Shown piece by piece: positions 15,942 to 24,216 of a DNA stretch of 57,446 bases. The stretch is taken from the NCBI GenBank assembly GCA_036555105.1, contig DATBMA010000109.1, forward strand, positions 1-57,446. Direction: 5' to 3'. The position numbers were made by a program, and so were the translations under genes. The notes under the pieces were generated by a model that did no database searches, was not told the origin of the DNA, and saw only the letters and a program-made list of their open reading frames with translations. This stretch comes from DATBMA01 sp036555105 (GTDB lineage Bacteria; Actinomycetota; Acidimicrobiia; Spongiisociales; ZC4RG35). Position 1 is the stretch's first letter. Each line of letters starts with the position of its first letter.

Positions 15942-17324
15942 ATGCCCGAACAGGGGCCCTTGCGCGTGGGGGCTACAGGCGGACGGGCGGCAGCGCTTGT
16001 CTCCGCCTCGGTCGTGGCCGCGGCGCTCTTGGTGGTGGCGGTCCTCTTCTCGAATTCGTCGACCGCCTCTCGGGTCGCGGCCAATGCTCGCTCGCTTCAT
16101 GCCGCCAACGCCGCCGCGGGGAACGCTGCCATCGCCCGCCTGGCCCAGGCGCAGGCGGTGGTCTTCGTATCCGATCATGCGCTGGGAGTCGCTAGCGCCG
16201 AAGCCGCCGACCTGGCGGTCGCCGAGGCCAGGGCCGCCCTCGACAACTTCATCGACGCTGCCGCGTCTCTACCCAACCTGCAGCCATCACTGACCACCGC
16301 CGCAGACACGTTCGGGGCCGCCGCCGAAAAGGTGCTGACGCTCCTCGCCTCTTCACAAGTGGTATCGGCTGAGGAGGTCCGCGAGCAGCAAATGGAGCCT
16401 GCCTATTCCGAGCTCGAAGCCGGTCTCGGGGCATGGCAGGAAGCCATGGTGGTGAGCATCTCCTCCACCGAGGATGTGGCCGGGCGGACCGCATGGGTCA
16501 CCCAATTGGCGGTGACGCTCGCCATCCCCGGCGCTGCCATGGGCTTCTACTGGTGGTGGGTGCGGCGGCGCATGAGGGAGCGCGAGCGGGACATGGAGTC
16601 GCGGCTCGAGGCCGAGCGCGCTCTCAACCGGGCCAAGGACGAGTTTGTGGCAGGGCTCTCCCACGAGCTTCGTACCCCTCTCACCAGCATCTACGGGTTC
16701 TCCGAGGTCCTGGTGGAGACGGGGAAGATCGACGCCTCCACTTCGATGGACCTGCTCGGGTTGATCAACCACGAGGCGGCGGAGCTGTCGCGGATGGTCG
16801 AGGACCTGCTGACTGCTGCTCGCCTGGATGCCGGAGCCCTCACCGTCCAACTGGAGGAGGTCGACCTGGCGACCGAGGTCGAGGCAGTGGTGGCCCCGTT
16901 CCGGCGCACAGGGCTCGAGCTCACCGTCGAGTGCCCGCAGGCAGTGGTGACCGCCGATCCCCTCAGGCTCCGCCAGATCATCCGCAACCTCGTCTCCAAC
17001 GCCCAGCGCCACGGTGGCCCCAACGTTGCCCTGGTGGCCGCCTGCCACGGCGACTACATCACCATCTCCGTGTTCGACGATGGGCCCGGGGTCTCGTCCG
17101 ACATCGAGGAGCGGCTGTTCCACCGTTTCGTCAACAGCGGCCGCCGGGCTCTGCTGGCAGGAAGCGTCGGCCTCGGCCTGGCGGTCGCCCAGGAGCTGGC
17201 GGCGGGTATGGGCACCACCATCGAGTACGGCAGGCGCAACGGGCTCACCTTCTTCTCGGTCGACCTTCCCCGGGTCGAGCTCCCCACGGTGATGGAGGCG
17301 GAGTTGGAGCCGGTGCCCGCATGA
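15942..17324 (+). CDS. Membrane sensor histidine kinase
   Basis: A 460-aa kinase. An N-terminal membrane helix (AALVSASVVAAALLVVAVLF) is followed by an Ala-rich extracytoplasmic helical domain of about 140 residues, a second membrane helix (LAVTLAIPGAAMGFYWWW), then HisKA with SHELRTPLTSIYGF (phospho-acceptor His 241) and a HATPase domain with an N-box (NLVSNAQRHGG), G1 (VFDDGPGV) and G2 (GSVGLGLAVAQELA). The signal sensed is unknown. No response regulator gene is adjacent. Its stop overlaps the start of the surface protein gene, pointing to a functional pairing. Confidence 0.92.
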   Translation: MPEQGPLRVGATGGRAAALVSASVVAAALLVVAVLFSNSSTASRVAANARSLHAANAAAGNAAIARLAQAQAVVFVSDHALGVASAEAADLAVAEARAALDNFIDAAASLPNLQPSLTTAADTFGAAAEKVLTLLASSQVVSAEEVREQQMEPAYSELEAGLGAWQEAMVVSISSTEDVAGRTAWVTQLAVTLAIPGAAMGFYWWWVRRRMRERERDMESRLEAERALNRAKDEFVAGLSHELRTPLTSIYGFSEVLVETGKIDASTSMDLLGLINHEAAELSRMVEDLLTAARLDAGALTVQLEEVDLATEVEAVVAPFRRTGLELTVECPQAVVTADPLRLRQIIRNLVSNAQRHGGPNVALVAACHGDYITISVFDDGPGVSSDIEERLFHRFVNSGRRALLAGSVGLGLAVAQELAAGMGTTIEYGRRNGLTFFSVDLPRVELPTVMEAELEPVPA

Positions 17325-18430
17325 TCCGCCGTCTGGCTGCCGTCGCCTCAGCCGCGGCCTTGGCCGCTTCCACGCTATTGGCGGTGCTGCCGGCTGCTGC
17401 CCACCCGCTCGACAGCTGGTACATGAAAGGTGACGGCGTCCCCGTCGCCTCACTCTCCAAGGTCGTGCCCCTGCAGCTGACCCTGCCCGATTACGACCAG
17501 GACGGGAAACCGGGGCGCACTCTCAAGCGCACCAGCAAGGGCGAGGCCGAGACCGACAAGGCGAAGTATCAGGAGTGGGTCCTCCGCAACCCGGGCCTCG
17601 AAATGGATGGGGCCGGGTCGATCTCGTTCTGGAGCGCGATGAAGGACTTCGACACAGAGCGGGGGGGCTCCGTCACCGCATATCTCCTCGACTGCAAGGA
17701 CGTAGGCGAGACATGCACGATGGTGACCAAGGGCACCTTGGCCCTTGCCAACTGGAGCGGCGACAACGACGGATGGGTCGAGCACGAGCTCGTATTCGAC
17801 GCCGCCTTCCACGTCTTCGCCAGCGATGCCGTGCTGGCAGTGCGGATCGTGGTCAACAACGCGTCACAGGACGACATGTGGTTCGCATATGGCACCCTCG
17901 CCCAGCCGACCCACGTCCACCTACCGGTCGAGCTGGTTCCCACCACCATCACCCTGCCCACGGTCACTGTCACCGTCACCTTGCCGACCATCATCTCCAC
18001 CACCAGCACCACCCGTCCCACCACCACGACCTCGACCACCCGACCCACCACGACTACCAGCAGCACCTCCTCGACGACCACCACCGAGGCCGGCGGGGTG
18101 CTGCCGCCGGTGGTTCCACCGCCCTCGACAACCTCCACCACGACACCGGGAGGCCCACCCCCCGGAGATCCATCCGCCGTGGAGGAACCGGTGGACATGG
18201 ACCGACAGGGGCTGGTGGTGAGCGGTCAGATCACCCGCCACGCCCCGGATGCGGCGAGCGGAGCCAAGCTCGAGCTCAGCCCACTCCAAGGCGTTGCAGT
18301 CGGGTTCCGGACCGTGGCCGAGACGATCCACTCCCAGCTGCTGGCCTCGGTCCTCCTCGGCATCGTCACCGCCACCCTGGCGGTGGCGGGCAGTGGGCGC
18401 AGGAAGCCTCCGGACTCCGCCACCGGCTGA
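17321..18430 (+). CDS. Secreted or cell-surface protein with a Thr-rich stalk and C-terminal membrane anchor
   Basis: A 369-aa protein of unknown family. It has a Sec signal peptide (AAVASAAALAASTLLAVLPAAA, cut near AAAHP), a globular domain of about 170 residues with a Cys pair (LLDCKDVGETC), a stretch very rich in Thr, Ser and Pro that resembles a glycosylated stalk, and a final hydrophobic helix (LLASVLLGIVTATLAVAG) with a basic tail. The ATG overlaps the kinase stop as ATGA, so the two are translationally coupled. It could be a ligand-binding partner of the kinase or an unrelated surface protein. A hairpin follows the stop. Confidence 0.8.
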   Translation: MIRRLAAVASAAALAASTLLAVLPAAAHPLDSWYMKGDGVPVASLSKVVPLQLTLPDYDQDGKPGRTLKRTSKGEAETDKAKYQEWVLRNPGLEMDGAGSISFWSAMKDFDTERGGSVTAYLLDCKDVGETCTMVTKGTLALANWSGDNDGWVEHELVFDAAFHVFASDAVLAVRIVVNNASQDDMWFAYGTLAQPTHVHLPVELVPTTITLPTVTVTVTLPTIISTTSTTRPTTTTSTTRPTTTTSSTSSTTTTEAGGVLPPVVPPPSTTSTTTPGGPPPGDPSAVEEPVDMDRQGLVVSGQITRHAPDAASGAKLELSPLQGVAVGFRTVAETIHSQLLASVLLGIVTATLAVAGSGRRKPPDSATG

Positions 18431-18438
18431 GCCGAGCT

Positions 18439-18472
18439 AAGACGCCGGTTCCGACCCTGGAACTGGGGTCTT
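18439..18472 (+). terminator. Stem-loop after the surface protein gene
   Basis: The segments 18439-18452 and 18459-18472 form a 14-bp stem with one mismatch and one G-T pair and a 6-nt loop, just past the stop at 18430 and before the convergent pilus operon. There is no long T run, so strength is uncertain. The rest of the gap to 18599 shows nothing I can name. Confidence 0.5.
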
Positions 18473-18599
18473 CCGGTCGCCTGCTCGGCCGGCCGAGCTA
18501 CCCAAACCGAAAAGCTCAATGACTTCGGCATGTGAAGCAGGCGTGCTCGTCATCACCTCTCCCGTTGGCTCGGCGGCTGAAGCTCCTCCAGCCCGCCCA

Positions 18600-19022
18600 T
18601 CACGGCGAGCTGGGGAACGCCACCGCCTCCACTTGGACCGTGAACTCCTCTGATGCGAGCGCGAGCACCCTGATGAGACCGTATGGGACGTGGTCGGAGA
18701 TCGTGACCGTGACCCTCTGGTCGGTGCCGACCTGAACGGCCAGCCCCTCGAAACCGACGTTGCTGGCGACGGCGACACGCCGGCCCCGGCGGGCCGCCTC
18801 GGCAGGGTCGACCACGAGCTTCCCGGTAGCTCGGTAATGGTCCATATCGATTGCAGAGGCGGCCGCGATCGCAGCGGAGTCGGCAACCGCTCCCAGCTCT
18901 TGCCGCACTCCGATCGCTCGCCACAGCTCGAATGAGACCGCCCCGATCATCAACACCGCCAGGGCAAGTCCCAGGAACCAGATGGGCCCTGACCCACGCT
19001 CGGCCGCCGGGACATGAGTCAC
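18600..19022 (-). CDS. TadE/TadG-like pseudopilin, last gene of the Tad machinery operon
   Basis: 140 aa. A short N-terminus RGSGPIWFLGLA leads into one hydrophobic helix (ALAVLMIGAVSFELW), then the typical QELGAVADSAAIAAASAID segment seen after the membrane helix of TadE/G proteins, and a beta-rich remainder. The usual Glu at +5 of the prepilin motif is missing, as in TadG-type members. Its GTG start overlaps the upstream stop (GTGA). Likely a minor component assembled with the Tad pilus. Confidence 0.78.
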   Translation of the reverse strand: MTHVPAAERGSGPIWFLGLALAVLMIGAVSFELWRAIGVRQELGAVADSAAIAAASAIDMDHYRATGKLVVDPAEAARRGRRVAVASNVGFEGLAVQVGTDQRVTVTISDHVPYGLIRVLALASEEFTVQVEAVAFPSSP

Positions 19023-19450
19023 GGAAAGCTCCGATAGGGATCGACGGACTCAGAGTGGATCGCCGTGAACTGCATGCCACCGATCGTCGCCAGAGGAGTC
19101 TCGAGGCTCGGCACATCGACCGTCACCGAGACGGTCACCGTGCCACCCCGGCCGACGCCACTGCACGCCATCGGATCGGCCTGGCCTGGCGCCACCGCCG
19201 GCCGTCCGCAGAACGAGACCCTGACATCCCCGACCGATCCCGTGCCCGCCGCCAACTCGATCTCCGCTACCGCGGTTCGCACGCCCTCGCGAGGATCCAG
19301 TGCGACGATCCGGGCCGCTTCAGTGGCGACTCGATGAGCCAGGTTCCGACGCTCCGCCCAAGGAGCGAGCCCGAGGACCAGGAGAGCCATGGGGAAAACC
19401 AACAGAAAGATCCCGAGGGCGAGTTCCATCGGGCTGGTCCCCTTCTCCAT
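19019..19450 (-). CDS. TadE-like pseudopilin
   Basis: 143 aa with a prepilin-like N-terminus MEKGTSPMELALGIFLLVF: Gly followed by TSPME, so Glu at +5, then a hydrophobic helix. The rest (AHRVATEAARIVALDP, a Cys pair, then VTVSVTVDVPSLE) is the beta-strand region common in TadE. The ATG at 19450 follows the upstream stop by 2 bp; the longer open frame upstream is a shadow of the neighbouring gene. Expected to be processed by a TadV-type peptidase and to sit at the base or tip of the fibre. Confidence 0.8.
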   Translation of the reverse strand: MEKGTSPMELALGIFLLVFPMALLVLGLAPWAERRNLAHRVATEAARIVALDPREGVRTAVAEIELAAGTGSVGDVRVSFCGRPAVAPGQADPMACSGVGRGGTVTVSVTVDVPSLETPLATIGGMQFTAIHSESVDPYRSFP

Positions 19451-19452
19451 GT

Positions 19453-19848
19453 TCAAGTCGAGGACTCCTTCACCCCACTCACCCGGTACTCGAAGTGGAA
19501 CGGCTCCATTCCGGGAAGCCAGGCAGGGATGTCGACCGAGGCGCTCGCCTCGATCATCGCCCCGACCTCGCATCGGTAGGTCACTCCGTCCCCGAGCGGT
19601 CCCCCGAGCAGCCCGGCCAGGGTGATCCGGACACCTGCCAGGCAGTCTTCGGCGCCGGCAGGCGCCGGTGCCCCGCGCCGGACCCCCTCGTCGATGGCCG
19701 CCCGCACCACACCGGCGGCGTACTGAGCCACCACCAGGTTGAGGATGAGCACCAGGAAGGCAAGCGACAGACCCGCAACCAAGACGAATTGAGCGGTGAC
19801 GAATCCGAGATCCGAGCTCAGCTCCCGAGGATCTGGGTCCGAATCCAC
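19453..19848 (-). CDS. TadE-like pseudopilin
   Basis: About 131 aa. The hydrophobic helix FVLVAGLSLAFLVLILNLVV is preceded by DLGFVTAQ, where Gln replaces the usual +5 Glu. Then come AAGVVRAAIDEGVRRG and a Cys pair (EDCLAG, YRCEVG). The start is uncertain: I use the GTG at 19848, which overlaps the flp-like gene by about 30 bp, because no ATG, GTG or TTG lies nearer the helix. Part of the cpaB-to-pseudopilin operon. Confidence 0.7.
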   Translation of the reverse strand: MDSDPDPRELSSDLGFVTAQFVLVAGLSLAFLVLILNLVVAQYAAGVVRAAIDEGVRRGAPAPAGAEDCLAGVRITLAGLLGGPLGDGVTYRCEVGAMIEASASVDIPAWLPGMEPFHFEYRVSGVKESST

Positions 19849-19994
19849 GCAACCACGTCGACGCCCAGCGTCTGCAGCACGCCCCAGATCACGACCAAGG
19901 CCGCGATCGCCAGGGCGGCGTTGCCAAGCAGCTCCGCGGTCGAGAGACCGCCCTCTTCCCTCATGAGTGATCTCAGGCGTTCGACCCATCTCAT
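19818..19994 (-). CDS. Flp-type pilin-like small protein, 58 aa
   Basis: A short protein with the class III prepilin pattern: EEGG then LSTAELLGNAALAI, so cleavage after Gly leaves Glu at +5, followed by one hydrophobic helix (AIAALVVIWGVLQTLG) and a short tail ending QILGS. This is the size and shape of Flp/Fap major pilins. A strong ribosome site (AAAGGAGAA) lies just upstream of the ATG at 19994. It lies directly after tadC, whereas many Tad loci have flp first. It may be the main fibre subunit. Confidence 0.82.
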   Translation of the reverse strand: MRWVERLRSLMREEGGLSTAELLGNAALAIAALVVIWGVLQTLGVDVVAWIRTQILGS

Positions 19995-20016
19995 CCAGTT
20001 CTCCTTTCCATCTCGA

Positions 20017-20952
20017 TCAGTTCCATCCCAAGACGAGCGAAGGCAGCGGCGCACCAACGAACAGCAACATGACTGGAGCCAGAACGGCGATGATCGGAAC
20101 CAGAAGCGCCGCCCTCCGCTTCGTCGAAGCGCGCTTGAAGTCGTCCCGCCTCTCTTCCCGTACATCGTCGGCCAAAGCCAATAGGGCCGGAGCGAGGTCG
20201 GCACCACGCTCCTCGGCCGCGGCCAACAACAGATAGGTCCTCGCACAGGCCGGCTGGGGAGTGGTGGCTCCGATGTGTTGAAAGGCCGCGGCAGCCGGCA
20301 TTCCTGCCCGGTGAAGTCGCAAGGCTTCGCTGAGCTCCGAGACAACGTCTCCGCTAGCCCGCCGGCACAGATCCTGTACCGCGCTGACGACCCCGCCGCC
20401 TGTGCGCACTCGAAGTGCGAGCAGCTGGTCGATCGTGTAGATCTCGATGCGCATTCGCGCAACGCGATCTTCGAGCTGTCGATCCAAACGGGAGCGAAGC
20501 CGGGTTGCCCCTACTACCGCACCGACGGCAGCGAGACCAAGGGACTGCGGTCCCGTCAGGTGAAGCGCGACGGCAAGCAAGTAGCCGAGGAAGAGGCCAG
20601 CCAGCGCCGAGCCCATCTGCCGAAGCCGGAAATCGGCAACGGCATCTCCCTCGGTCGTGAAGCCGGCCTGTTCCAGCCTCAGGCGAAGGGCGGTATCGCG
20701 CTCGGCGTTGCGCCACCGCGCCATAAGCGACACAAGCGCAACCATCGGAGGCAGCAGGACTCGGCGCACCGGCCCCATGCGTCTCGAGGCGGCCGAGCCG
20801 TCGATGGGAACCCCCTCAGGCTCCGAGCCTGTCAGGTAAGGGCGTACCCGCGTCGACAGCCGGGCCGGGGCCGGGAAAACCACACGGGCGAGGGCCATGG
20901 CAAATGTGGCAGACAAGATCGCCGCGGCCAGCGTCAACGGTGTGAAGGTCAC
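20017..20952 (-). CDS. tadC: Tad secretion system inner-membrane protein TadC
   Basis: 311-aa type II secretion F-domain protein. N-terminal membrane helices (LTLAAAILSATFAMALARVV), a middle pair (GSALAGLFLGYLLAVAL, LGLAAVGAVVGA), a cytoplasmic T2SSF helical domain (IYTIDQLLALRVRTGGGVV, ALRLHRAGMPAAAAF) and C-terminal helices (LLVPIIAVLAPVMLLFVG). The GTG at 20952 overlaps the tadB stop. With TadB it forms the membrane platform on which the TadA ATPase drives pilus assembly. Confidence 0.87.
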   Translation of the reverse strand: MTFTPLTLAAAILSATFAMALARVVFPAPARLSTRVRPYLTGSEPEGVPIDGSAASRRMGPVRRVLLPPMVALVSLMARWRNAERDTALRLRLEQAGFTTEGDAVADFRLRQMGSALAGLFLGYLLAVALHLTGPQSLGLAAVGAVVGATRLRSRLDRQLEDRVARMRIEIYTIDQLLALRVRTGGGVVSAVQDLCRRASGDVVSELSEALRLHRAGMPAAAAFQHIGATTPQPACARTYLLLAAAEERGADLAPALLALADDVREERRDDFKRASTKRRAALLVPIIAVLAPVMLLFVGAPLPSLVLGWN

Positions 20953-21803
20953 GTCACCTCTCCGAAGACCCGCGGCTCCACGGGCGCTCGGCCCAGCCGG
21001 GATACCCACCACATTCCGCCGAGGCTGGCGAGTGCCCCCGCTGCCACAACCAACATGCCTACCGGGCGGCTGTAGAAGTCCCGGAAAGGGCCCGGCCTCA
21101 TGGTGAGGAGGACCAGCACGACCCAAGGGATGATGAAAACCACTCTGGCGTTGATCTTCTGCTCGAGGGCGAGAGTTTCTGCCTCCTCGCCTGCCCGCAG
21201 GTCCTTGGTCGTCGCCGCTGCCAGATCTCCCAGGATCTGAGGGACCACTGCTCCGCCGCGTTCGTGCGCCACGATAAGGACCTCGATGACCCGGTCACTT
21301 GTCGGATGGGCCAATTGGTCGCGGATGCTCTGCAGCGCCCCAACGACGCCGAGGTTGCGAACCAGCACCGGGTAACGGGCGAACCCGGACCTGATAGGCG
21401 GAGGTCCCCATCGACTCAGGTGCTCGATGGCGCGCGACAACGACATGCCCGCGGCCACGGATGCCATGAGGTCCCTCAAGGCGTCTGGCCAGGCCTGCTG
21501 CATCAGCCCCACGTCGGTGGCCAGCCGGTGCGAGAACCACGCGCGTGGAAGCAGCGAGACAATCACTGCAGGCACAACCGCCACGACGACCAGGTTGGAG
21601 AGAAGCCAGACGACCAGAAACGTCAAGGCCCCGCAACCGAGCGACACCGCCCAGAATTGGAGCGCGCTTACGCCGATCCGGTCCTGCCAGTTGGTCCTTG
21701 GTGCCCGAACTCTCTCCTTGGCAACCGGTAGAGCTCCGAGGATCCAACCCACTAGGAGAGCAACCACCAGCCCGGTGGCGACCGCGGCGACCAACTCGAT
21801 CAT
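20949..21803 (-). CDS. tadB: Tad secretion system inner-membrane protein TadB
   Basis: 284 aa. Same family as TadC: N-terminal helices (IELVAAVATGLVVALLVGW, LTFLVVWLLSNLVVVAVVPA), a T2SSF domain with DALRDLMASVAAGMSLSRAI and IVAHERGGAVVPQILGDLA, and C-terminal helices. The ATG at 21803 overlaps the tadA stop by 4 bp, and its own stop overlaps the tadC start. All junctions from cpaB to tadC are overlaps, so these proteins are made in fixed ratio. Confidence 0.88.
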   Translation of the reverse strand: MIELVAAVATGLVVALLVGWILGALPVAKERVRAPRTNWQDRIGVSALQFWAVSLGCGALTFLVVWLLSNLVVVAVVPAVIVSLLPRAWFSHRLATDVGLMQQAWPDALRDLMASVAAGMSLSRAIEHLSRWGPPPIRSGFARYPVLVRNLGVVGALQSIRDQLAHPTSDRVIEVLIVAHERGGAVVPQILGDLAAATTKDLRAGEEAETLALEQKINARVVFIIPWVVLVLLTMRPGPFRDFYSRPVGMLVVAAGALASLGGMWWVSRLGRAPVEPRVFGEVT

Positions 21804-23089
21804 GGCCTTCCTCCTCCTCCCAGGAGATCCGCCAGGCGGCTTCCCTCTTCCAGCTCGGCCTCGATCCGCCGACACAATCCGTGTGGAGGGAGAGCACCCG
21901 TCCACTCGAGCGGGGCGCCTATGTGCTCGCGGGTGAAGATCGACTCGACCGTGAAGTCGTCGTGCAGTGAGGGTGCGAGAGCGAGGATCTCCATCACCTG
22001 GCGCCTGACCGGACGGGCGCCCGAGCCTCCGGAATCGCGATCCAGGTGGACCACCAGGTCGATTGCTCCAGCAAATACCTTGCGTACCACCGGCTCGGGC
22101 ACGTTCTCTCCCGCCATCAAGGCGGCATTGACCAGCGCGGCCAAAGCCTCCCCGGCCGAGTTGGCGTGAATCGTGCAGGCGAAACCGCAGCCTGCATTGA
22201 CTGCCCGGGTCAGCTCGAACGCCTCGGCGCCTCGGACCTCTCCGACCACGATGCGATCCGGCCGCATGGCCAAGACGACCTTCACGAGCTGGCGAAGGTC
22301 GACGGCGCCCGCGCCGTCCATACCCGGGGGGCGAGCCTCGTAATAGGAGCCATGCACAAGGGGCACGTGGAGCTCGCGGACCTCCTCGCAGCAACGCACA
22401 CACTGACGGGGAGGAATGGCGTGAATGAGGGCTGCCAACAGAGAAGTCTTTCCGGCACCGGGCGGGCCCGACACGATCAACGACGAAGTGACCCGCATCG
22501 TCAGATCTAGGAACGATGCGGCGCTCGGGGTGAGCGAGTCGAGCGCCACCAAAGAGTCGAGTGACTCCCGCCGCAGCGCATAACGGCGAATAGTCGCCGA
22601 CAACCGATCTGAGACTGGGGGAATGACCGCCGTGAGCCTGGAGGTGCCCTCCAGCACCCGGGCCTGTGCGATCGGGCTCGACGCGTCGAGCCGGCGGTCG
22701 GTGTCCGCCAACAGCCGGTCGACCGTCTGGCGGTTCTCCGCTTCAGAAGTCGGCGAATCCAGGCGGCGCAAGTGGCCCGACGAGTCGAGGAAGGAAACCG
22801 TGCTGCCCTCGAGGAAGATCTCCTCGATGTCAGGACGAGCCAAGAGACCGGTGAGCGGCCCGAAGTCGGCTACCGACTGAAGGACGCGATCAACCATCCC
22901 CTCGGGGTCGTGCAACACTTTGCCGAGCCCCAGTTGGGCGCGTCGCTGGTAATCGTCAACGGCGCCGCTGACCATCGTCCGCGCTGTCTCACGATCGCGG
23001 CCCGGATCGATGCCGCTCCTCTCCACCAGTTGCAGTGAACGGCGCCTTATCTCCTCGTAGGCGTCGACTCGCTCGAGCGCGCTGGTCAC
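21800..23089 (-). CDS. tadA: Tad/Flp pilus assembly ATPase TadA (CpaF family)
   Basis: 429-aa secretion ATPase that powers pilus assembly. An N-terminal helical domain is followed by the core with Walker A SGPPGAGKTSLLAAL, the Asp-box region CVRCCEEVRELHVP, Walker B DRIVVGEVRGAEAFEL and the His box CTIHANSAGEALAAL. The CVRCCEE segment has three cysteines within five residues, which is unusual for this position. Start and stop overlap the neighbouring tadZ and tadB genes. Confidence 0.93.
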   Translation of the reverse strand: MTSALERVDAYEEIRRRSLQLVERSGIDPGRDRETARTMVSGAVDDYQRRAQLGLGKVLHDPEGMVDRVLQSVADFGPLTGLLARPDIEEIFLEGSTVSFLDSSGHLRRLDSPTSEAENRQTVDRLLADTDRRLDASSPIAQARVLEGTSRLTAVIPPVSDRLSATIRRYALRRESLDSLVALDSLTPSAASFLDLTMRVTSSLIVSGPPGAGKTSLLAALIHAIPPRQCVRCCEEVRELHVPLVHGSYYEARPPGMDGAGAVDLRQLVKVVLAMRPDRIVVGEVRGAEAFELTRAVNAGCGFACTIHANSAGEALAALVNAALMAGENVPEPVVRKVFAGAIDLVVHLDRDSGGSGARPVRRQVMEILALAPSLHDDFTVESIFTREHIGAPLEWTGALPPHGLCRRIEAELEEGSRLADLLGGGGRP

Positions 23090-24216
23090 GCCGCCACCAT
23101 TCGATCGGTCAGCTTCGAGGTGGCTCGGCGGAACGGACCTCGCCTGACCGCCACACCCGACCAGGCCGCCTCGGTGACCAGCGAGTCGTCCGGCAGGAAG
23201 AAGACTCCCGCCCCGCGATGGGCTCTGGCCAACTCGGCCTCGATCTCAGACTGCCGATGCCGTGAAGCAGGTGCCCGGTTCACGACGAATTGCATCGGGA
23301 GGTCGGGCCGGACCGAGGTGACGGTCTCCGCCCAGCCGATGACCCGCGAAATCGCAACCGGGTGGGCCAGGCAGACCGCGACCAGGAGATCGGATCTTCC
23401 GATGACGGCTCTGCTGAGAGCGTGACGGCCTCTGTCTGCTCCCTCCAGTTGGGAGCCTACGTTGGCCACCAAGTAGCGGGCCCCGGAGCCGTGCAGGCGA
23501 TCAACCACCGCCATCAGCTCGGACGGTCGGACCTCGCGCCAATCCGCAGGGCCGGCCAGACCTGCCAGCACGTCCATTCTCTCCACCTGCTGCAAGCACG
23601 AACGCAGGCTGCCGCTTTGATGCTCTACGACATCGATGGCGGTGCGAAGGTTCGGATGACGCCCGAGGCCCAGGCGCTGAGCGATCGATGGGGCCACCTC
23701 GTCGACATCAACCACCACTGTCGGGCCGTGCTGCTCGGCGAGTCTGGAGCCGATAGCGATGGCCACCTCGCTGGCACCACAACCTCCTGGAGGCGAGCCG
23801 ACGGCGATGACCACACCTGCAGAGACCCGCGACGGCACCTTGGTGGGCGAGCCCGTGCCATTGAGAGGGACCGCAAACCGAGCAACCACCTCCAGAAAGT
23901 CCTCTGGCTCCGCCTCGGCCTCGATGACGCCATCGACTCCCATTCCGAGAAGCCGATTGCGAGCAGGTGCGGCCTCGATGCTCTCGTATACGCCCAACAC
24001 GAACCGGCCCCGTCCCTGCACCTCGTCGACCAGCCGCGGCGTCAGAAACGAACAGATGTCGTCGATGACCAGCACGTGATACACCTCGGCAAGGGCGTCG
24101 TCGCCCGAGATCACCTGGGTTCGCACCCGAGCCCCGCCGTGATCGATCAGAAACCGATGAAGCCGCTCGGACCAGATGCGTGAGGATGCTGCCAGCGCCA
24201 GTTCGACATCGCTCAT
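23086..24216 (-). CDS. tadZ: TadZ/CpaE-like pilus localisation protein with a degenerate P-loop
   Basis: 376 aa. The N-terminal part (HVLVIDDICSFLTPRLVDEV, VYESIEAAPARNRLLGMGVD) looks like an atypical receiver domain. The C-terminal part is ParA/MinD-like (VVIAVGSPPGGCGASEVAIA, TVVVDVDEVAPSIAQRLG, YLVANVGSQLEG). The deviant Walker A of this family normally reads KGGxGKT/S; here it reads PGGCGAS, so both lysines are absent, and ATP hydrolysis is doubtful. TadZ proteins direct the Tad machine to its site. Overlaps tadA and cpaB genes by 4 bp each. Confidence 0.82.
   Translation of the reverse strand: MSDVELALAASSRIWSERLHRFLIDHGGARVRTQVISGDDALAEVYHVLVIDDICSFLTPRLVDEVQGRGRFVLGVYESIEAAPARNRLLGMGVDGVIEAEAEPEDFLEVVARFAVPLNGTGSPTKVPSRVSAGVVIAVGSPPGGCGASEVAIAIGSRLAEQHGPTVVVDVDEVAPSIAQRLGLGRHPNLRTAIDVVEHQSGSLRSCLQQVERMDVLAGLAGPADWREVRPSELMAVVDRLHGSGARYLVANVGSQLEGADRGRHALSRAVIGRSDLLVAVCLAHPVAISRVIGWAETVTSVRPDLPMQFVVNRAPASRHRQSEIEAELARAHRGAGVFFLPDDSLVTEAAWSGVAVRRGPFRRATSKLTDRMVAA

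Noticed and set aside
17900..18180. Coding microsatellite in the Thr-rich stalk
   Set aside because: The ACC-rich stretch simply encodes a Thr/Pro stalk in frame with the signal peptide and anchor; codons are mixed enough not to need slippage.
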